Notes: generated by a model from the sequence alone, not told the origin. A stretch of 64,000 nt of DNA from Modestobacter sp. Leaf380 (GCF_001424485.1 NZ_LMQC01000001.1:67755-131754); one strand, 5' to 3'; positions 42,467 through 51,660 are shown, numbered from the stretch's first letter. Program-made: numbers and translations.

Positions 42467-43953
42467 CACGCCGCCGCGACCTCCCGGGCCGCGGCCAGCC
42501 GGGCCAGGGTGGTGTCCCGGCCCAGCAGCTCCATCGACTCGTAGAGCGGCGGGGACACCGTCCGGCCGCTGACCGCCACCCGGACCGGGCCGAAGGCCTG
42601 GCGCGGCTTGCGGCCCAGCTCCTCGACCAGCGCCTGCTTGAGCGCGGCCTCCAGGGCCGGCGTCGTCCAGTCGTCGAGGGCGGTCAGCGCAGCGGTCGCG
42701 GCGTCGAGCACCTCGACGGCGTCGGGGCCGGTCAGCTGCTTGGCGACGGCGGCCTCGTCGAAGACGACCTCGTCCACGAAGAGGAAGCCCAGCAGCCCGA
42801 CGGCCTCGCTGAGCACGACCATCCGCTCCTGGGCCAGGGGGGCGATGGCGTCCAGCACCCGCTGCTGCTCCGGGGTCGGGGTGGCCTCCACCAGGCCGGC
42901 ATCGGCCAGGTACGGCGTCACCCGGGTGACGAAGTCGGCGACCGGGAGCGCGCGCAGGTGCGTGGCGTTGATCGCCTCGGCCTTCTTCAGGTCGAAACGC
43001 GCCGGGTTGGGGCTGACCCGCCGGACGTCGAAGGCCTCGACCATCTCGGCCGGGGAGAAGACGTCCCGGTCCTCGGCGATCGCCCAGCCCAGCAGGGCCA
43101 GGTAGTTGACCAGGCCCTCGGGCAGGAAGCCGCGCTCGCGGTACAGGTCCAGGTTCGACGTGGGGTCCCGCTTGGACAGCTTCTTGGCGCCCTCGCCCAT
43201 CACCAGGGGCAGGTGGCCGAAGCGGGGCGCGCCCGAGGCGAGGCCGACGTCGCTGAGGGCCTCGTAGAGCGCGAGCTGGCGGGGCGTGGAGGACAGCAGG
43301 TCCTCCCCGCGCAGCACGTCGGTGATGCCCATCAGGGCGTCGTCGACCGGGTTGACCAGCGGGTAGAGCGGCTGGCCGCCGGCGCGGGCCAGCACGAAGT
43401 CCGGGACGGCGCCGGCGGCGAAGGTGACCTCGCCGCGGACCAGGTCGGTCCAGGACAGGTCGTGGTCGGGCATCCGCAGCCGCAGGACCGGGGAGCGGCC
43501 CTGCGCCAGGTACGCGGCCCGCTGGGCGTCGGTGGTCTCCCGGTCGGCGCCGTCGTAGCCCTGCTTGGGGTCCTGCCCCGCCGCGACCCGGCGGGCGACG
43601 ACTTCCTCGGGGGTGGAGAAGGACTCGTAGGCGTGCCCTGCCTCGACCAGCTTCGCGAGCACGTCGCGGTAGACCTCGCCGCGCTCGGACTGCCGGTACG
43701 GGCCGTGCGGGCCGCCGACCTCGGGGCCCTCGTCCCAGTCCAGGCCCAGCCAGCGCAGGCTGTCCAGCAGGTGCCGGTAAGACTCCTCGGTGTTGCGCGC
43801 GGCGTCGGTGTCCTCGATGCGGAAGACGAACTGACCGCCGGTGTGCTTGGCGTAGGCCCAGTTGAACAGCGCCGCACGCATGACCCCGACGTGCACGGTG
43901 CCGGTCGGCGAGGGGCAGAACCGGGTCCGGACAGCGCCCGTGGGGGCCGTCAT
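42466..43953 (-). CDS. gltX: Glutamyl-tRNA synthetase
   Basis: A class I aminoacyl-tRNA synthetase (495 residues) charging tRNA-Glu and, in bacteria without GlnRS, mischarging tRNA-Gln for GatCAB. The HIGH motif appears as [18 protein letters not shown] (His-Val-Gly-Val), and KMSKS as [21 protein letters not shown] and [12 protein letters not shown] are conserved. The two cognate tRNA genes lie 1.3 kb downstream on the same strand. The ATG overlaps the FAH gene stop (ATGA). Confidence 0.97.
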   Translation of the reverse strand: MTAPTGAVRTRFCPSPTGTVHVGVMRAALFNWAYAKHTGGQFVFRIEDTDAARNTEESYRHLLDSLRWLGLDWDEGPEVGGPHGPYRQSERGEVYRDVLAKLVEAGHAYESFSTPEEVVARRVAAGQDPKQGYDGADRETTDAQRAAYLAQGRSPVLRLRMPDHDLSWTDLVRGEVTFAAGAVPDFVLARAGGQPLYPLVNPVDDALMGITDVLRGEDLLSSTPRQLALYEALSDVGLASGAPRFGHLPLVMGEGAKKLSKRDPTSNLDLYRERGFLPEGLVNYLALLGWAIAEDRDVFSPAEMVEAFDVRRVSPNPARFDLKKAEAINATHLRALPVADFVTRVTPYLADAGLVEATPTPEQQRVLDAIAPLAQERMVVLSEAVGLLGFLFVDEVVFDEAAVAKQLTGPDAVEVLDAATAALTALDDWTTPALEAALKQALVEELGRKPRQAFGPVRVAVSGRTVSPPLYESMELLGRDTTLARLAAAREVAAA

Positions 43954-44753
43954 CGGGCGGTCGAGACGGTGTCGGCGCCGGTGACGGTGTTGGTCAGCTC
44001 GCCCAGGCCCTCGATGGCACAGGTGACCGAGCCGCCGATGGTCAGCGGGCCGACGCCGGCCGGGGTGCCGGTGAGCACCACGTCGCCGGGCAGCAGGGTC
44101 ATGACCTGCGAGATGTAGGAGATCAGCGTGGGGATGCCGAACAGCAGGGAGCTGGTGCGGCCGTCCTGGCGCAGCTCGCCGTCCACGGTGCAGGTGACCT
44201 GCAGGTCGGCCGGGTCCTTGCCGATGCCGGCCAGGTCGGTCTCGATCCACGGCCCGATCGGGCAGAAGGAGTCGAAGCCCTTGGCGCGGGTCCACTGGTT
44301 GTCGCTGCGCTGCATGTCCCGCTCGGTGACGTCGTTGCCGATCGTGTAGCCGAAGACGCTGGCCAGCGCCTGCTCCTCGGTGACGTGGCGGGCGCCGCGG
44401 GCACCGATCACGACGGCCAGCTCGGCCTCGTGGTGCACGTTGGTGCTGCCCGGCGGGATGCGGATCGCGTCGCCGGGACCGATCACCGAGGTGGAGGGCT
44501 TGAGGAAGAGCAGCGGCTCGCTCGGGGCGTCACCGGTCTTCATCTCGGCGACGTGGTCGGCGTAGTTCTTGCCGACGCACACCACCTTGCTGGGCAGGAT
44601 CGGGGACAGCAGCCGGACGTCGGCCGCGGCGTGCCGCTGGCCGGTGAAGCTGATCTGGCCGAACGGGTGGCCCTCGATCTGGGCGACCTGACCGTCGCCG
44701 TCGAGGACGCCGAAGGACATGCCGGTGGGTGAGGCGTAACGGACGATGCGCAC
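43950..44753 (-). CDS. Fumarylacetoacetate hydrolase-family protein
   Basis: A 267-residue FAH-superfamily enzyme (fumarylpyruvate hydrolase, 2-hydroxyhepta-2,4-diene isomerase or oxaloacetate-tautomerase type). The core begins [15 protein letters not shown]; metal-binding acidic residues lie in [11 protein letters not shown] (E-x-E) and [14 protein letters not shown] (D); the end has [16 protein letters not shown]. The same neighbour of gltX occurs in other actinobacteria (Rv2993c, by memory), so its role is probably housekeeping. A TAGCCT box 6 bases before the GTG predicts a leaderless mRNA for this three-gene operon. Confidence 0.88.
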   Translation of the reverse strand: MRIVRYASPTGMSFGVLDGDGQVAQIEGHPFGQISFTGQRHAAADVRLLSPILPSKVVCVGKNYADHVAEMKTGDAPSEPLLFLKPSTSVIGPGDAIRIPPGSTNVHHEAELAVVIGARGARHVTEEQALASVFGYTIGNDVTERDMQRSDNQWTRAKGFDSFCPIGPWIETDLAGIGKDPADLQVTCTVDGELRQDGRTSSLLFGIPTLISYISQVMTLLPGDVVLTGTPAGVGPLTIGGSVTCAIEGLGELTNTVTGADTVSTAR

Positions 44754-44759
44754 GGGACG

Positions 44760-44765
44760 AGGCTA
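44760..44765 (-). promoter_or_regulatory. -10 element, predicted leaderless transcript (FAH-gltX operon)
   Basis: Minus strand TAGCCT, CGTCCC, then the GTG at 44753. Hexamer and spacing are identical to smc. Confidence 0.5.
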
Positions 44766-44797
44766 CTGGCGTGCGGTCGCGCCCGTGCCGGCGCTGA

Positions 44798-46405
44798 TCA
44801 GCCGCGGAGCCGGACGGCGTAGGTGAGGGCGTCGACCATCGCCAGCCAGGAGGCCTCGACGACGTTCTCGTGCACCCCGACGGTGGTCCACTCCCCCGCC
44901 TTGTCCGCGGTGTCCACCAGCACCCGGGTGGTGGCGCTGGTGCCGCCGGTCCAGCCCAGGATGCGGACCTTGTAGTCGGCCAGCTCGACGTCGGCCAGCA
45001 GGGGCCACCGGCCCACCAGGGCCGTCCGCAGCGCGGTGTCCAGGGCGTTGACCGGCCCGTTGCCCTCGCCGACGGTGACCACCCGCTCGCTGCCGCCGAC
45101 CCCGTCGGGCAGCAGCACCTTCACGACGGCCTCGCTGACCACCCGGCCGTCGGCCCGGTGCTCCACGGTGGTCCGCCAGCTCTCCAGCTCGAACAGCGGT
45201 ACCGGGGCGCCGGGCAGCTCCCCGCGCAGCAGCAGCTCGAAGGAGGCGTCGGCGGCCTCGTAGGACCAGCCCCGGGCCTCGCGCTCCTTCACCGCGGCCA
45301 CCACCCGGCCGACGGCGTCCCCCTGCCCGGCGAGGTCGACACCGAGCTCGCGGCCCTTGAGCTCGACCGAGGCCCGGCCGGCCATCTCGGTGACCAGGAT
45401 GCGCATGTCGTTGCCGACCACCACCGGGTCCAGGTGGTTGTAGAGCTCCGGGCTGACCTTGATGGCGCTGGCGTGCAGACCCGCCTTGTGCGCGAACGCC
45501 GAGGCCCCGACGAAGGGCTGGTGGTCGTCGGGGGTCAGGTTGGCCAGCTCGGCGACCGCGTGGCTGACCCGGCTCAGCTCCGCCAGGCACTCCTCCGGCA
45601 CGACCGGGAGCCCCATCTTGGTGACCAGGTTGCCGATCAGCGTGAAGGTGTCGGCGTTGCCGGCCCGCTCGCCGTAGCCGTTCGCCGTCCCCTGGACCTG
45701 GGTGGCCCCGGCCTCGACGGCGGCGAGGGAGTTGGCGACGGCGCAGCCGGTGTCGTCCTGGCAGTGGATGCCCAGCTGGCCCTCCACCCGGGCCCGGACG
45801 TCGGCGACCACCCGGCCGATGCCGCTGGGCAGCATCCCGCCGTTGGTGTCGCACAGCACGCCGACCTCGGCACCGGCGGCGAAGGCGGCGCGCAGGACGG
45901 CGACGCCGTGGTCGGGGTCGACGGCGTACCCGTCGAAGAAGTGCTCGCAGTCGACGAACACCCGCCGGCCGTGGCCGACCAGGAAGGCGACCGTGTCGGC
46001 CACCATCGCCAGGTTCTCCTCCGGCGTGGTGCGCAGGGCGTCCCGCACGTGCCGCAGGTCGGACTTGGCGACCAGGCAGACCACCGGTGCCCCGGAGTCC
46101 AGCAGCGCCCGCACCTGGGCGTCGTCCTCCACCGCGACCCCGGCCTTGCGGGTGGCGCCGAAGGCGACCAGCACCGCGTGCCGCAGCGTGAGCTCGGTGC
46201 GGGCGCGGGCGAAGAACTCGGTGTCCTTGGGCAGGGCCCCGGGCCAGCCGCCCTCGATGTAGGAGACCCCGACGTCGTCGAGCAGCCGGGCGACGGCGAG
46301 CTTGTCGGCCACCGAGTAGGTGATGCCCTCGCGCTGGGCGCCGTCGCGCAGGGTGGTGTCGAAGACCTGGACGACGGGGCCGACGGGGGTCTGCTGCTCG
46401 GTCAC
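44798..46405 (-). CDS. cimA: (R)-citramalate synthase
   Basis: Condenses pyruvate and acetyl-CoA to citramalate, opening the threonine-independent isoleucine route that continues with LeuCD and LeuB. 535 residues, the usual CimA length. The DRE-TIM catalytic motif VQVFDTTLRDGAQREGI (about residues 12-28), GGWPGALPKDTEFF, GIHCQDDTGCAVANSLAAVE (metal His/Asp) and TANGYGERAGNADTFTLIGN precede a C-terminal LeuA-type regulatory dimer domain (about 400-530). GTG has AGAGG 7 bases upstream. Preceded by a leader-peptide attenuator rich in Ile. Confidence 0.93.
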   Translation of the reverse strand: MTEQQTPVGPVVQVFDTTLRDGAQREGITYSVADKLAVARLLDDVGVSYIEGGWPGALPKDTEFFARARTELTLRHAVLVAFGATRKAGVAVEDDAQVRALLDSGAPVVCLVAKSDLRHVRDALRTTPEENLAMVADTVAFLVGHGRRVFVDCEHFFDGYAVDPDHGVAVLRAAFAAGAEVGVLCDTNGGMLPSGIGRVVADVRARVEGQLGIHCQDDTGCAVANSLAAVEAGATQVQGTANGYGERAGNADTFTLIGNLVTKMGLPVVPEECLAELSRVSHAVAELANLTPDDHQPFVGASAFAHKAGLHASAIKVSPELYNHLDPVVVGNDMRILVTEMAGRASVELKGRELGVDLAGQGDAVGRVVAAVKEREARGWSYEAADASFELLLRGELPGAPVPLFELESWRTTVEHRADGRVVSEAVVKVLLPDGVGGSERVVTVGEGNGPVNALDTALRTALVGRWPLLADVELADYKVRILGWTGGTSATTRVLVDTADKAGEWTTVGVHENVVEASWLAMVDALTYAVRLRG

Positions 46406-46441
46406 GGGGTGCCTCTCGAGGGGGGTGCGGGGCCGGACACG

Positions 46442-46467
46442 AAAAAACCCCCCGGGGTACGGAGGGT
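46442..46467 (-). terminator. cimA attenuator terminator
   Basis: Minus strand ACCCTCCG (46467-46460), 5-base loop, CGGGGGGT (46454-46447), then T's to 46442: a run of six T's in a GC-rich genome. It lies 36 bases before the cimA start and downstream of a leader peptide, so read-through rather than termination is needed to express cimA. Confidence 0.8.
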
Positions 46468-46469
46468 CG

Positions 46470-46497
46470 GCGCGCAGTCGGGGAGCTGACTGCGCGC
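46470..46497 (-). promoter_or_regulatory. cimA leader stem 1
   Basis: A perfect 10-bp stem (GCGCGCAGTC with GACTGCGCGC) and 8-base loop, starting at the third base of the leader peptide's TAG stop codon. A ribosome at the stop codon would melt it. Its loop region (46479-46485) can also pair with the 3' arm of the terminator (46448-46454), a possible alternative structure. Confidence 0.65.
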
Positions 46498-46526
46498 TAG
46501 GTGATGATCGTGCCGGCGGTGTGCAT
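46497..46526 (-). CDS. cimA leader peptide MHTAGTIIT
   Basis: A 9-residue open frame (ATG 46526 to TAG) with consecutive Ile-Ile-Thr codons (ATC ATC ACC) just before the stop. It sits between a promoter and an intrinsic terminator upstream of citramalate synthase, the committing enzyme of an isoleucine pathway, so stalling at the Ile codons would report isoleucyl-tRNA charge. CACCAT ends 8 bases before the ATG, so the leader mRNA is predicted to begin at or near this ATG. Function inferred, not shown. Confidence 0.65.
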   Translation of the reverse strand: MHTAGTIIT

Positions 46527-46534
46527 CGCCGCAG

Positions 46535-46564
46535 ATGGTGGCACCCGCGGTCCGCGAGGGGCAA
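46535..46564 (-). promoter_or_regulatory. cimA leader promoter
   Basis: Minus strand TTGCCC (46564-46559), 18-base spacer, CACCAT (46540-46535). Transcription would begin within a few bases of the leader-peptide ATG. Confidence 0.5.
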
Positions 46565-46616
46565 GCGCCCGAGGGCGCCCGCCGTCCGCGACGCGCCGGT
46601 CCCGGCCCCTGTTCGG

Positions 46617-46904
46617 CGCACGGGTGCGCACCGACAGCGCGGGTGCGCGCCCACTCCGCCTTCCCGGGCCCGGGGCCCGCGTGGGCGCGCACCAGCCGCG
46701 CGGCTGCGCGCCCCGGTCCCCCGCCGCCGTCCCGGGCTCGCGACCCGCGTGGGCGCGCACCGGCGGCGCGCGTGCGCCACGAGGCCGCCCGGGTTCTCCG
46801 GACAGCAGCGTGGGCGCGCACCGGCGGCGCGGGTGCGCCACGAGGCCGCCCGGGTCCCCCGGACAGCAGCGTGGGCGCGCACCCGCGGAGGGGTGCGCGC
46901 CCAC
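46617..46904. repeat. Array of about five palindromic units, including a 61-bp tandem duplication
   Basis: Units built on GTGGGCGCGCACC and its complement begin near 46617, 46681, 46749, 46810 and 46871. The copies 46749-46809 and 46810-46870 are head-to-tail 61-mers differing at only three positions. Each unit can fold into a GC hairpin; the final one is a perfect 14-bp stem. Probably amplification of a terminator-like hairpin downstream of leuB. Confidence 0.8.
46871..46904 (-). terminator. leuB terminator, perfect 14-bp stem
   Basis: GTGGGCGCGCACCC (46871-46884), loop GCGGAG, exact complement (46891-46904), 21 bases past the leuB stop on the minus strand. It is the last and most regular unit of the repeat array. 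Confidence 0.65.
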
Positions 46905-46925
46905 GGGGCGACGGTGCGGGTCGGG

Positions 46926-47948
46926 TCAGCCGCCGGCGAGGGCGGCCAGCCGGTCGCCGACCTCCGACGTGCGGACGGCGGCGCGCGGGTCCCGGGTGGA
47001 CAGGTCGAAGGCGACCGCGGCGTTGACCCGGCGGGCCTGGTCGGCTCGGCCCAGGTGGTCCAGCAGCAACCCGACCGACAGCACGGTGGCCGTGGGGTCG
47101 GCCTTGCCCTGCCCGGCGATGTCGGGCGCCGAGCCGTGCACCGGCTCGAACATCGAGGGGTTCACGCCCGAGGCGTCCAGGTTGCCGCTGGCGGCCAGCC
47201 CGATCCCCCCGGTCACGGCGGCGGCCACGTCGGTGACGATGTCGCCGAAGAGGTTGTCGGTGACGATGACGTCGTACCGGCTGGGGTCGGTCACGAAGAA
47301 CATCGCCGCGGCGTCGACGTGCTGGTAGGCGACCGCGACGTCGGGGAACTCCACCGACAGCTCCTCCACCGTGCGCGACCACAGCGACCCGGCGTGGGTC
47401 AGCACGTTGGTCTTGTGGATCAGCGTCAGGTGCTTGCGGGGGCGCAGGACGGCGCGCTCGAAGGCGTACCGGACGACCCGCTCCACCCCGAACGCGGTGT
47501 TCAGGCTGACCTCGGTGGCGACCTCGTGCGGGGTGTCGCGGCGCAGGACGCCGCCGTTGCCCACGTAGGGGCCCTCGGTGCCCTCGCGGACACACAGCAT
47601 GTCGATCTCGCCGGGGCTGGCCAGCGGGCTGGTCACGCCGTCGTACAGCTTGGCCGGGCGCAGGTTGACGTGGTGGTCGAGCTCGAAGCGCAGCTTGAGC
47701 AGCAGCCCGCGCTCCAGGATGCCGGCGGGCACGCTGGGGTCACCGACCGCGCCGAGCAGGATCGCGTCGTGCTGGCGCAGCTCGTCGAGCACGGTGTCGG
47801 GCAGCAGCTCACCGGTCCGCTGCCAGCGCGCGGCGCCCAGGTCGTAGGTGGTGGTCTCGACGTCCGGGGCGACCTCGCCCAGGACCTTGAGGCCCTCGGC
47901 CACCACCTCGGGGCCGATGCCGTCTCCAGGGATCACTGCCAGGCGCAT
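46926..47948 (-). CDS. leuB: 3-isopropylmalate dehydrogenase
   Basis: NAD-dependent oxidative decarboxylase (340 residues) for leucine, and for methylmalate in the citramalate route. [17 protein letters not shown] at the start, [30 protein letters not shown] (substrate Arg), [11 protein letters not shown] (catalytic Lys), [20 protein letters not shown] (metal Asp) and [20 protein letters not shown] (NAD site) are all intact. ATG with TAGCCT ending 8 bases upstream, predicted leaderless. Separated from cimA by the repeat-filled gap. Confidence 0.97.
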   Translation of the reverse strand: MRLAVIPGDGIGPEVVAEGLKVLGEVAPDVETTTYDLGAARWQRTGELLPDTVLDELRQHDAILLGAVGDPSVPAGILERGLLLKLRFELDHHVNLRPAKLYDGVTSPLASPGEIDMLCVREGTEGPYVGNGGVLRRDTPHEVATEVSLNTAFGVERVVRYAFERAVLRPRKHLTLIHKTNVLTHAGSLWSRTVEELSVEFPDVAVAYQHVDAAAMFFVTDPSRYDVIVTDNLFGDIVTDVAAAVTGGIGLAASGNLDASGVNPSMFEPVHGSAPDIAGQGKADPTATVLSVGLLLDHLGRADQARRVNAAVAFDLSTRDPRAAVRTSEVGDRLAALAGG

Positions 47949-47956
47949 GAGGCAAG

Positions 47957-47962
47957 AGGCTA
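47957..47962 (-). promoter_or_regulatory. -10 element, predicted leaderless transcript (leuB)
   Basis: Minus strand TAGCCT, 8 bases (CTTGCCTC), then the leuB ATG. No Shine-Dalgarno. Confidence 0.5.
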
Positions 47963-47995
47963 GTGCCCGCGCAGGTCAGGACCGGCACCCGGACG

Positions 47996-48038
47996 CACCG
48001 ACGCCCCCCGCAGGTGGTTCACGCGGGGGGCGTCGGTG
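47996..48038 (-). terminator. Subtilase gene terminator, perfect 16-bp stem
   Basis: CACCGACGCCCCCCGC (47996-48011) and exact complement (48023-48038) around an 11-base loop, 20 bases past the protease stop. No T tract. Confidence 0.75.
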
Positions 48039-48057
48039 TCGGGGCTGCTGCCGGGGG

Positions 48058-51000
48058 TCAGCCGGCGGGCGGCGCCTCCGTGCTGGCGGGTGCCTCGGTG
48101 GCGGGTGCCTCCGCAGCGGGTGCCTCGGTGGCGGGTGCCTCGGCTGCCGGCGTCTGGGTCACCGGGGCCGCGGGGGGCTCGGTCACCTGCTCGTCCGGCG
48201 GCGTCGGGTCGACCGGGGTGCCCTCGGCCGGCGGCGCCGGTGTCACCGTGGCGTCCCCGGCGGCCGGCGCGATGCCGACCGACTGGGTCCGACCGGCTGC
48301 ACCGCTGTTCTGGTGCAGCACGACCATCGCGCCCGCGTCCCCGCCCACCGCAGCGTCCGCGGCGTAGGAGGCGGCGTCCTGGGTGACGGTCAGCGTCGTC
48401 CCGTCGGTGACCGGCACCAGCAGCGCCGACTCGCCGTCGACGTCGAAGGACAGGCCCGGGGCGGTCGGGTCGAAGCTCATCGGCTGCGCCGCGAGCTCGG
48501 GCCCGGTCGGGGTGCTGACCGTGCCGACGTCGTCCACCGTGCCGGCGTAGCTGGCGGACTGGACCCCGAAGGTGATCCGGCCCGACACCTCCGGCAGCGC
48601 CGACAGCGGCACCCCGAGCACCTGGACGTCGGAGTCGAAGGCGTTGGTGTCGACGAGCCCGTCGTAGAGGTTCATCGGCGCCACGTACGGCTCCCCACCC
48701 GGCCCGACCAGGGCGAAGTCCCGGTCGGTGATGACGACCAGCGGGACGTCGTAGTCCGCGATCCGGGTGGTGGTGACCTGGTAGTCCCAGACGCCGTCAC
48801 CGGTCGCGTCGAGGAAGACGCCGTAGTTCACGGCCGTCTCCGCCGAGGTGAACCGGCCGTGCGCGGAGACCGCGAAGTACAGGCCCGGGTCGTCGCCGGA
48901 CTGCTGCACGTCGGAGGCGACCCCGACCGCGGCCAGGTCGACGGAGCGCTCCAGCTCGGTCTTGTAGCAGCTGCTCAGCGCCTCGGCGTCGCACCGCGGC
49001 ATCTGCGGGCTGGTGCCCAGCTGCTCGAACCCGCTGACCAGCGAGGTGTAGCTGGTCGGGTCCAGGGCCGGGCCGTTGGCCACGCCCTCACCGGTGAGGG
49101 TGATGGCCGAGCCGTCCTCGGCGGCCGACGCGGTGAGCGTGGAGGCCGGCTTGGGGTTGGCGTGCACCGGCACCCGCAGCGTCTCGCCCCGGTTGTTGGC
49201 CGGGGTGAGGACGACGCGACCGCTGGCCTCGCCGAGGAACTGACGGCCGTCGTCGGTGACGACGGTGGGGTCGGCGACCTTGAGCAGCTGGTCCTGGGTG
49301 GCGGTCATCGTGATCGTCACCGTGCGGCTCTGCCCCGGGGGGACGGTGAGCCGCTGGGCCGACAGCGCGTACCGGACGCCGGGCTGGTCGACCAGGGCGT
49401 CGTAGGCGACCCGGTAGACCGCGGCGTTGCGGCCCTTGTTGTCCACGGTGATGGTCTTGGTCGCGGTGACCCACTCGGCGTCGACCTCGACCACGCCGAA
49501 GGACGCGGTCACGACACCGGACCCGGCCTCGGCGTAGGCCAGCACCTGGTTGCGCAGCGCAGCCGGGGCGTCGATGCGCCCGGCCCCGACCCGGTTGGGC
49601 CCGTAGACCTCACCGGTCTGACCCGGCTCGGTGTACAGGTCGTGGGTCGCCGTGTTCATCAGGTCGGCCTTGACCTCCTCGGTGGTCCAGTCCGGGTGCG
49701 CCGCACGGATGAGCGCGGTGACGCCGGCGGCGGTCGGGGAGGCCATCGAGGTGCCGGACTCGCTGACGCCGCCCGAGCCCGAGCCGACGGCCGCGGAGAA
49801 CAGCGTGACGCCGGGGGCGCTCACGTCGGGCTTGGCGCCGTCCTCCTGGCGGGTGCCCCGCGAGGAGAACGAGGCCAGCAGGTCGACCTGGTCCGGGTTG
49901 GTGTAGGTCGACGCGCCGGCCAGGCTGGGCCCGAAGGTGACGGTGACCGTCTGCGCGCCGGCGACGGCGGCGCGCACGGCCTCGCCGTCGGTCGCGGTGA
50001 CCAGGATCCCGGGGACCTGGGCGACACCGGTGATGCCGGTCTCGAGCAGGTCGTCGTCGGCGACGATGAGGAAGCCCGCGGCACCGGCGGCGGCGGCGTT
50101 GGTGCCCTTGGCGACGGACCCACAGGCGAAGCCGTCGGCCTCGATCAGCAGGACCCGCCCGGTGGCGTACCCGGCCGGGATCGGCGCACAGGCCGACTCG
50201 TTGCCCGCCGGGGGCAGCAGCAGGTCGCCGGTGACGTCGGGCTTGGTGGCCCCGGCGGCGTCCCGGTCGCTGTAGGCGATCGAACGCAGACCCGGCCGGA
50301 CGCCGTCCACGACGCCGGTGGGCGCGGTGACCTGCCAGCCGTCGAAGACGCCGTAGCCGTCGTTGCTGGCGGCGACGCCGATGCCGCGCGGGGCGTTGCC
50401 CGGCGAGCCGCCGATGTCGTAGCTGTCCCCGGCGTTGCCGGCGGCGAGCACGGCCAGCATGCCCAGCTCCATGGCGCGGTCGATGGCCACGGAGTCGGCG
50501 TCGTCGGCCAGGCCGTAGTCCGAGCCGAGGGAGAGGTTGACGACGTCGAGGTGGTCGGAGGGGTCACCGTCGCCGTTGGGGTCCAGCGCCCACTCGATCG
50601 CCTGCATGGTGACGTCGGTCGAGCCGTCGCAGCCGAAGACCTTCAGCGCGTAGAGCTCGGCGCCGGGCGCCATGCCCGGGCCGATGCGCAGGTCCGCGGG
50701 GACGCCGCCGTCGTAGCCGGCGGTGTAGGTGGTGCCGTCGGCGTTGACGCCGTACCCGGCGGACGTGCCGGCGACGTGGGTGCCGTGGCCGTTGCAGTCC
50801 AGCGGGTTGAGGTCGGGCCGGGCCTCGGGCTGGTAGGTCGGGCTGGTCGGGTCGGCGTTGTAGCTGTCGCCGACGAAGTCGTAGCCGCCGACGACCTTGG
50901 CGTTGGGGTAGACCCCCGCCGGCGCCGGCTGCGCCTCGTAGGACTGCAGGGTCGTGAACTGGTCCACGCTCCCACTGCCGCCGAAGTCGCTGTGGGTGTA

Positions 51001-51660
51001 GTCGATGCCGGTGTCGATGACGCCGATCGAGACGCCCTCACCGGTGTTGCCGAGGTCCTGCCACGCCTGGACGGCCTGCACGACACCGGCGGCGCCGGTG
51101 TTGCTGACCTCCTTGGGCGTGATCGGGTGGACGGCGACGACGTCGGGCAGGGCGGCGAGCGCCTCGTAGTCCGCGGCGTCGGCGCGGACGGCGACCCCGG
51201 AGAGCACGGTGGTGGTCGTGTAGAGCACCTGGGCGGCGGGGACCGCGCCGGGCACCTCGGCGGCGACCCGGGACGCGGCGGCCTCGGCAGCCGGCTGCGC
51301 GGCGGCGGCGGCGGCACCGGCGGCGGCCTCGCCCGCGGGCAGCGTGTCGGTGAAGACCTCCGACGTGGACGGGGTGGCCGTCTCGACGAAGAACGACGCG
51401 GGGCCGCTGGCGGGGACGCCGGCGGGCCGGGAGCCGTCCCGGCGGGCGTCGAGCTGCTGCTGGACCTGCTGGAGCTGGTCGCCGGTGAGGGTGATCGGCT
51501 CCTGGCCGGCCCGCGCGGCGACGTCGGCCGGGGCGGCCAGCGACGTGCCGGCCCCCGCGGTCATCGTGAGGGCCGCCGCGATGGCGACGACCCCGCTCCG
51601 GGCGAGGACGCGGTCGCGTCCCTCCCGGGTGGTGCTTCTCGTCCTGGGAACCACGTGCAC
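48058..51660 (-). CDS. Secreted S8 (subtilisin-like) serine protease
   Basis: A large 1,200-residue exported subtilase. A signal peptide (SGVVAIAAALTMTAGAGTSLA, cleavage near residue 43) and a propeptide-like region with an Ala-rich helix lead to the catalytic domain: Asp in IGVIDTGID (about 216), His in NGHGTHVAG (about 292) and Ser in SGTSMASPTAAG. A PA-type insert lies between His and Ser (GYATGRVLLIEADGFACG). The last 350 residues are beta-sandwich-like, ending in a Pro/Ala/Thr/Glu tail (TEAPAAEAPATEAPAS) with no LPxTG. GTG 51660 or 51654 (the latter has AGGGG 7 bases upstream). Substrate unknown. Confidence 0.93.
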   Translation of the reverse strand: MHVVPRTRSTTREGRDRVLARSGVVAIAAALTMTAGAGTSLAAPADVAARAGQEPITLTGDQLQQVQQQLDARRDGSRPAGVPASGPASFFVETATPSTSEVFTDTLPAGEAAAGAAAAAAQPAAEAAASRVAAEVPGAVPAAQVLYTTTTVLSGVAVRADAADYEALAALPDVVAVHPITPKEVSNTGAAGVVQAVQAWQDLGNTGEGVSIGVIDTGIDYTHSDFGGSGSVDQFTTLQSYEAQPAPAGVYPNAKVVGGYDFVGDSYNADPTSPTYQPEARPDLNPLDCNGHGTHVAGTSAGYGVNADGTTYTAGYDGGVPADLRIGPGMAPGAELYALKVFGCDGSTDVTMQAIEWALDPNGDGDPSDHLDVVNLSLGSDYGLADDADSVAIDRAMELGMLAVLAAGNAGDSYDIGGSPGNAPRGIGVAASNDGYGVFDGWQVTAPTGVVDGVRPGLRSIAYSDRDAAGATKPDVTGDLLLPPAGNESACAPIPAGYATGRVLLIEADGFACGSVAKGTNAAAAGAAGFLIVADDDLLETGITGVAQVPGILVTATDGEAVRAAVAGAQTVTVTFGPSLAGASTYTNPDQVDLLASFSSRGTRQEDGAKPDVSAPGVTLFSAAVGSGSGGVSESGTSMASPTAAGVTALIRAAHPDWTTEEVKADLMNTATHDLYTEPGQTGEVYGPNRVGAGRIDAPAALRNQVLAYAEAGSGVVTASFGVVEVDAEWVTATKTITVDNKGRNAAVYRVAYDALVDQPGVRYALSAQRLTVPPGQSRTVTITMTATQDQLLKVADPTVVTDDGRQFLGEASGRVVLTPANNRGETLRVPVHANPKPASTLTASAAEDGSAITLTGEGVANGPALDPTSYTSLVSGFEQLGTSPQMPRCDAEALSSCYKTELERSVDLAAVGVASDVQQSGDDPGLYFAVSAHGRFTSAETAVNYGVFLDATGDGVWDYQVTTTRIADYDVPLVVITDRDFALVGPGGEPYVAPMNLYDGLVDTNAFDSDVQVLGVPLSALPEVSGRITFGVQSASYAGTVDDVGTVSTPTGPELAAQPMSFDPTAPGLSFDVDGESALLVPVTDGTTLTVTQDAASYAADAAVGGDAGAMVVLHQNSGAAGRTQSVGIAPAAGDATVTPAPPAEGTPVDPTPPDEQVTEPPAAPVTQTPAAEAPATEAPAAEAPATEAPASTEAPPAG

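Larger units (their letters stand above)
46527..46925. other. Non-coding leuB-cimA interval
   Basis: 399 bases without a credible gene. The minus-strand frame through it is Arg/Pro/Ala-rich repeat translation only. It holds the cimA leader promoter near its left end, a degenerate array of inverted-repeat units from about 46617 to 46904 and the leuB terminator. Confidence 0.8.

Noticed and set aside
46527-46904. A protein encoded by the minus-strand frame ending in MHTAGTIIT
   Set aside because: The upstream 125 residues are translated palindromic repeats (Arg/Pro/Ala/Gly); only the last nine codons make sense, as a leader peptide.
46617-46904. CRISPR array
   Set aside because: Units are head-to-tail palindromic copies without unique spacers of constant length, and no cas gene is present.
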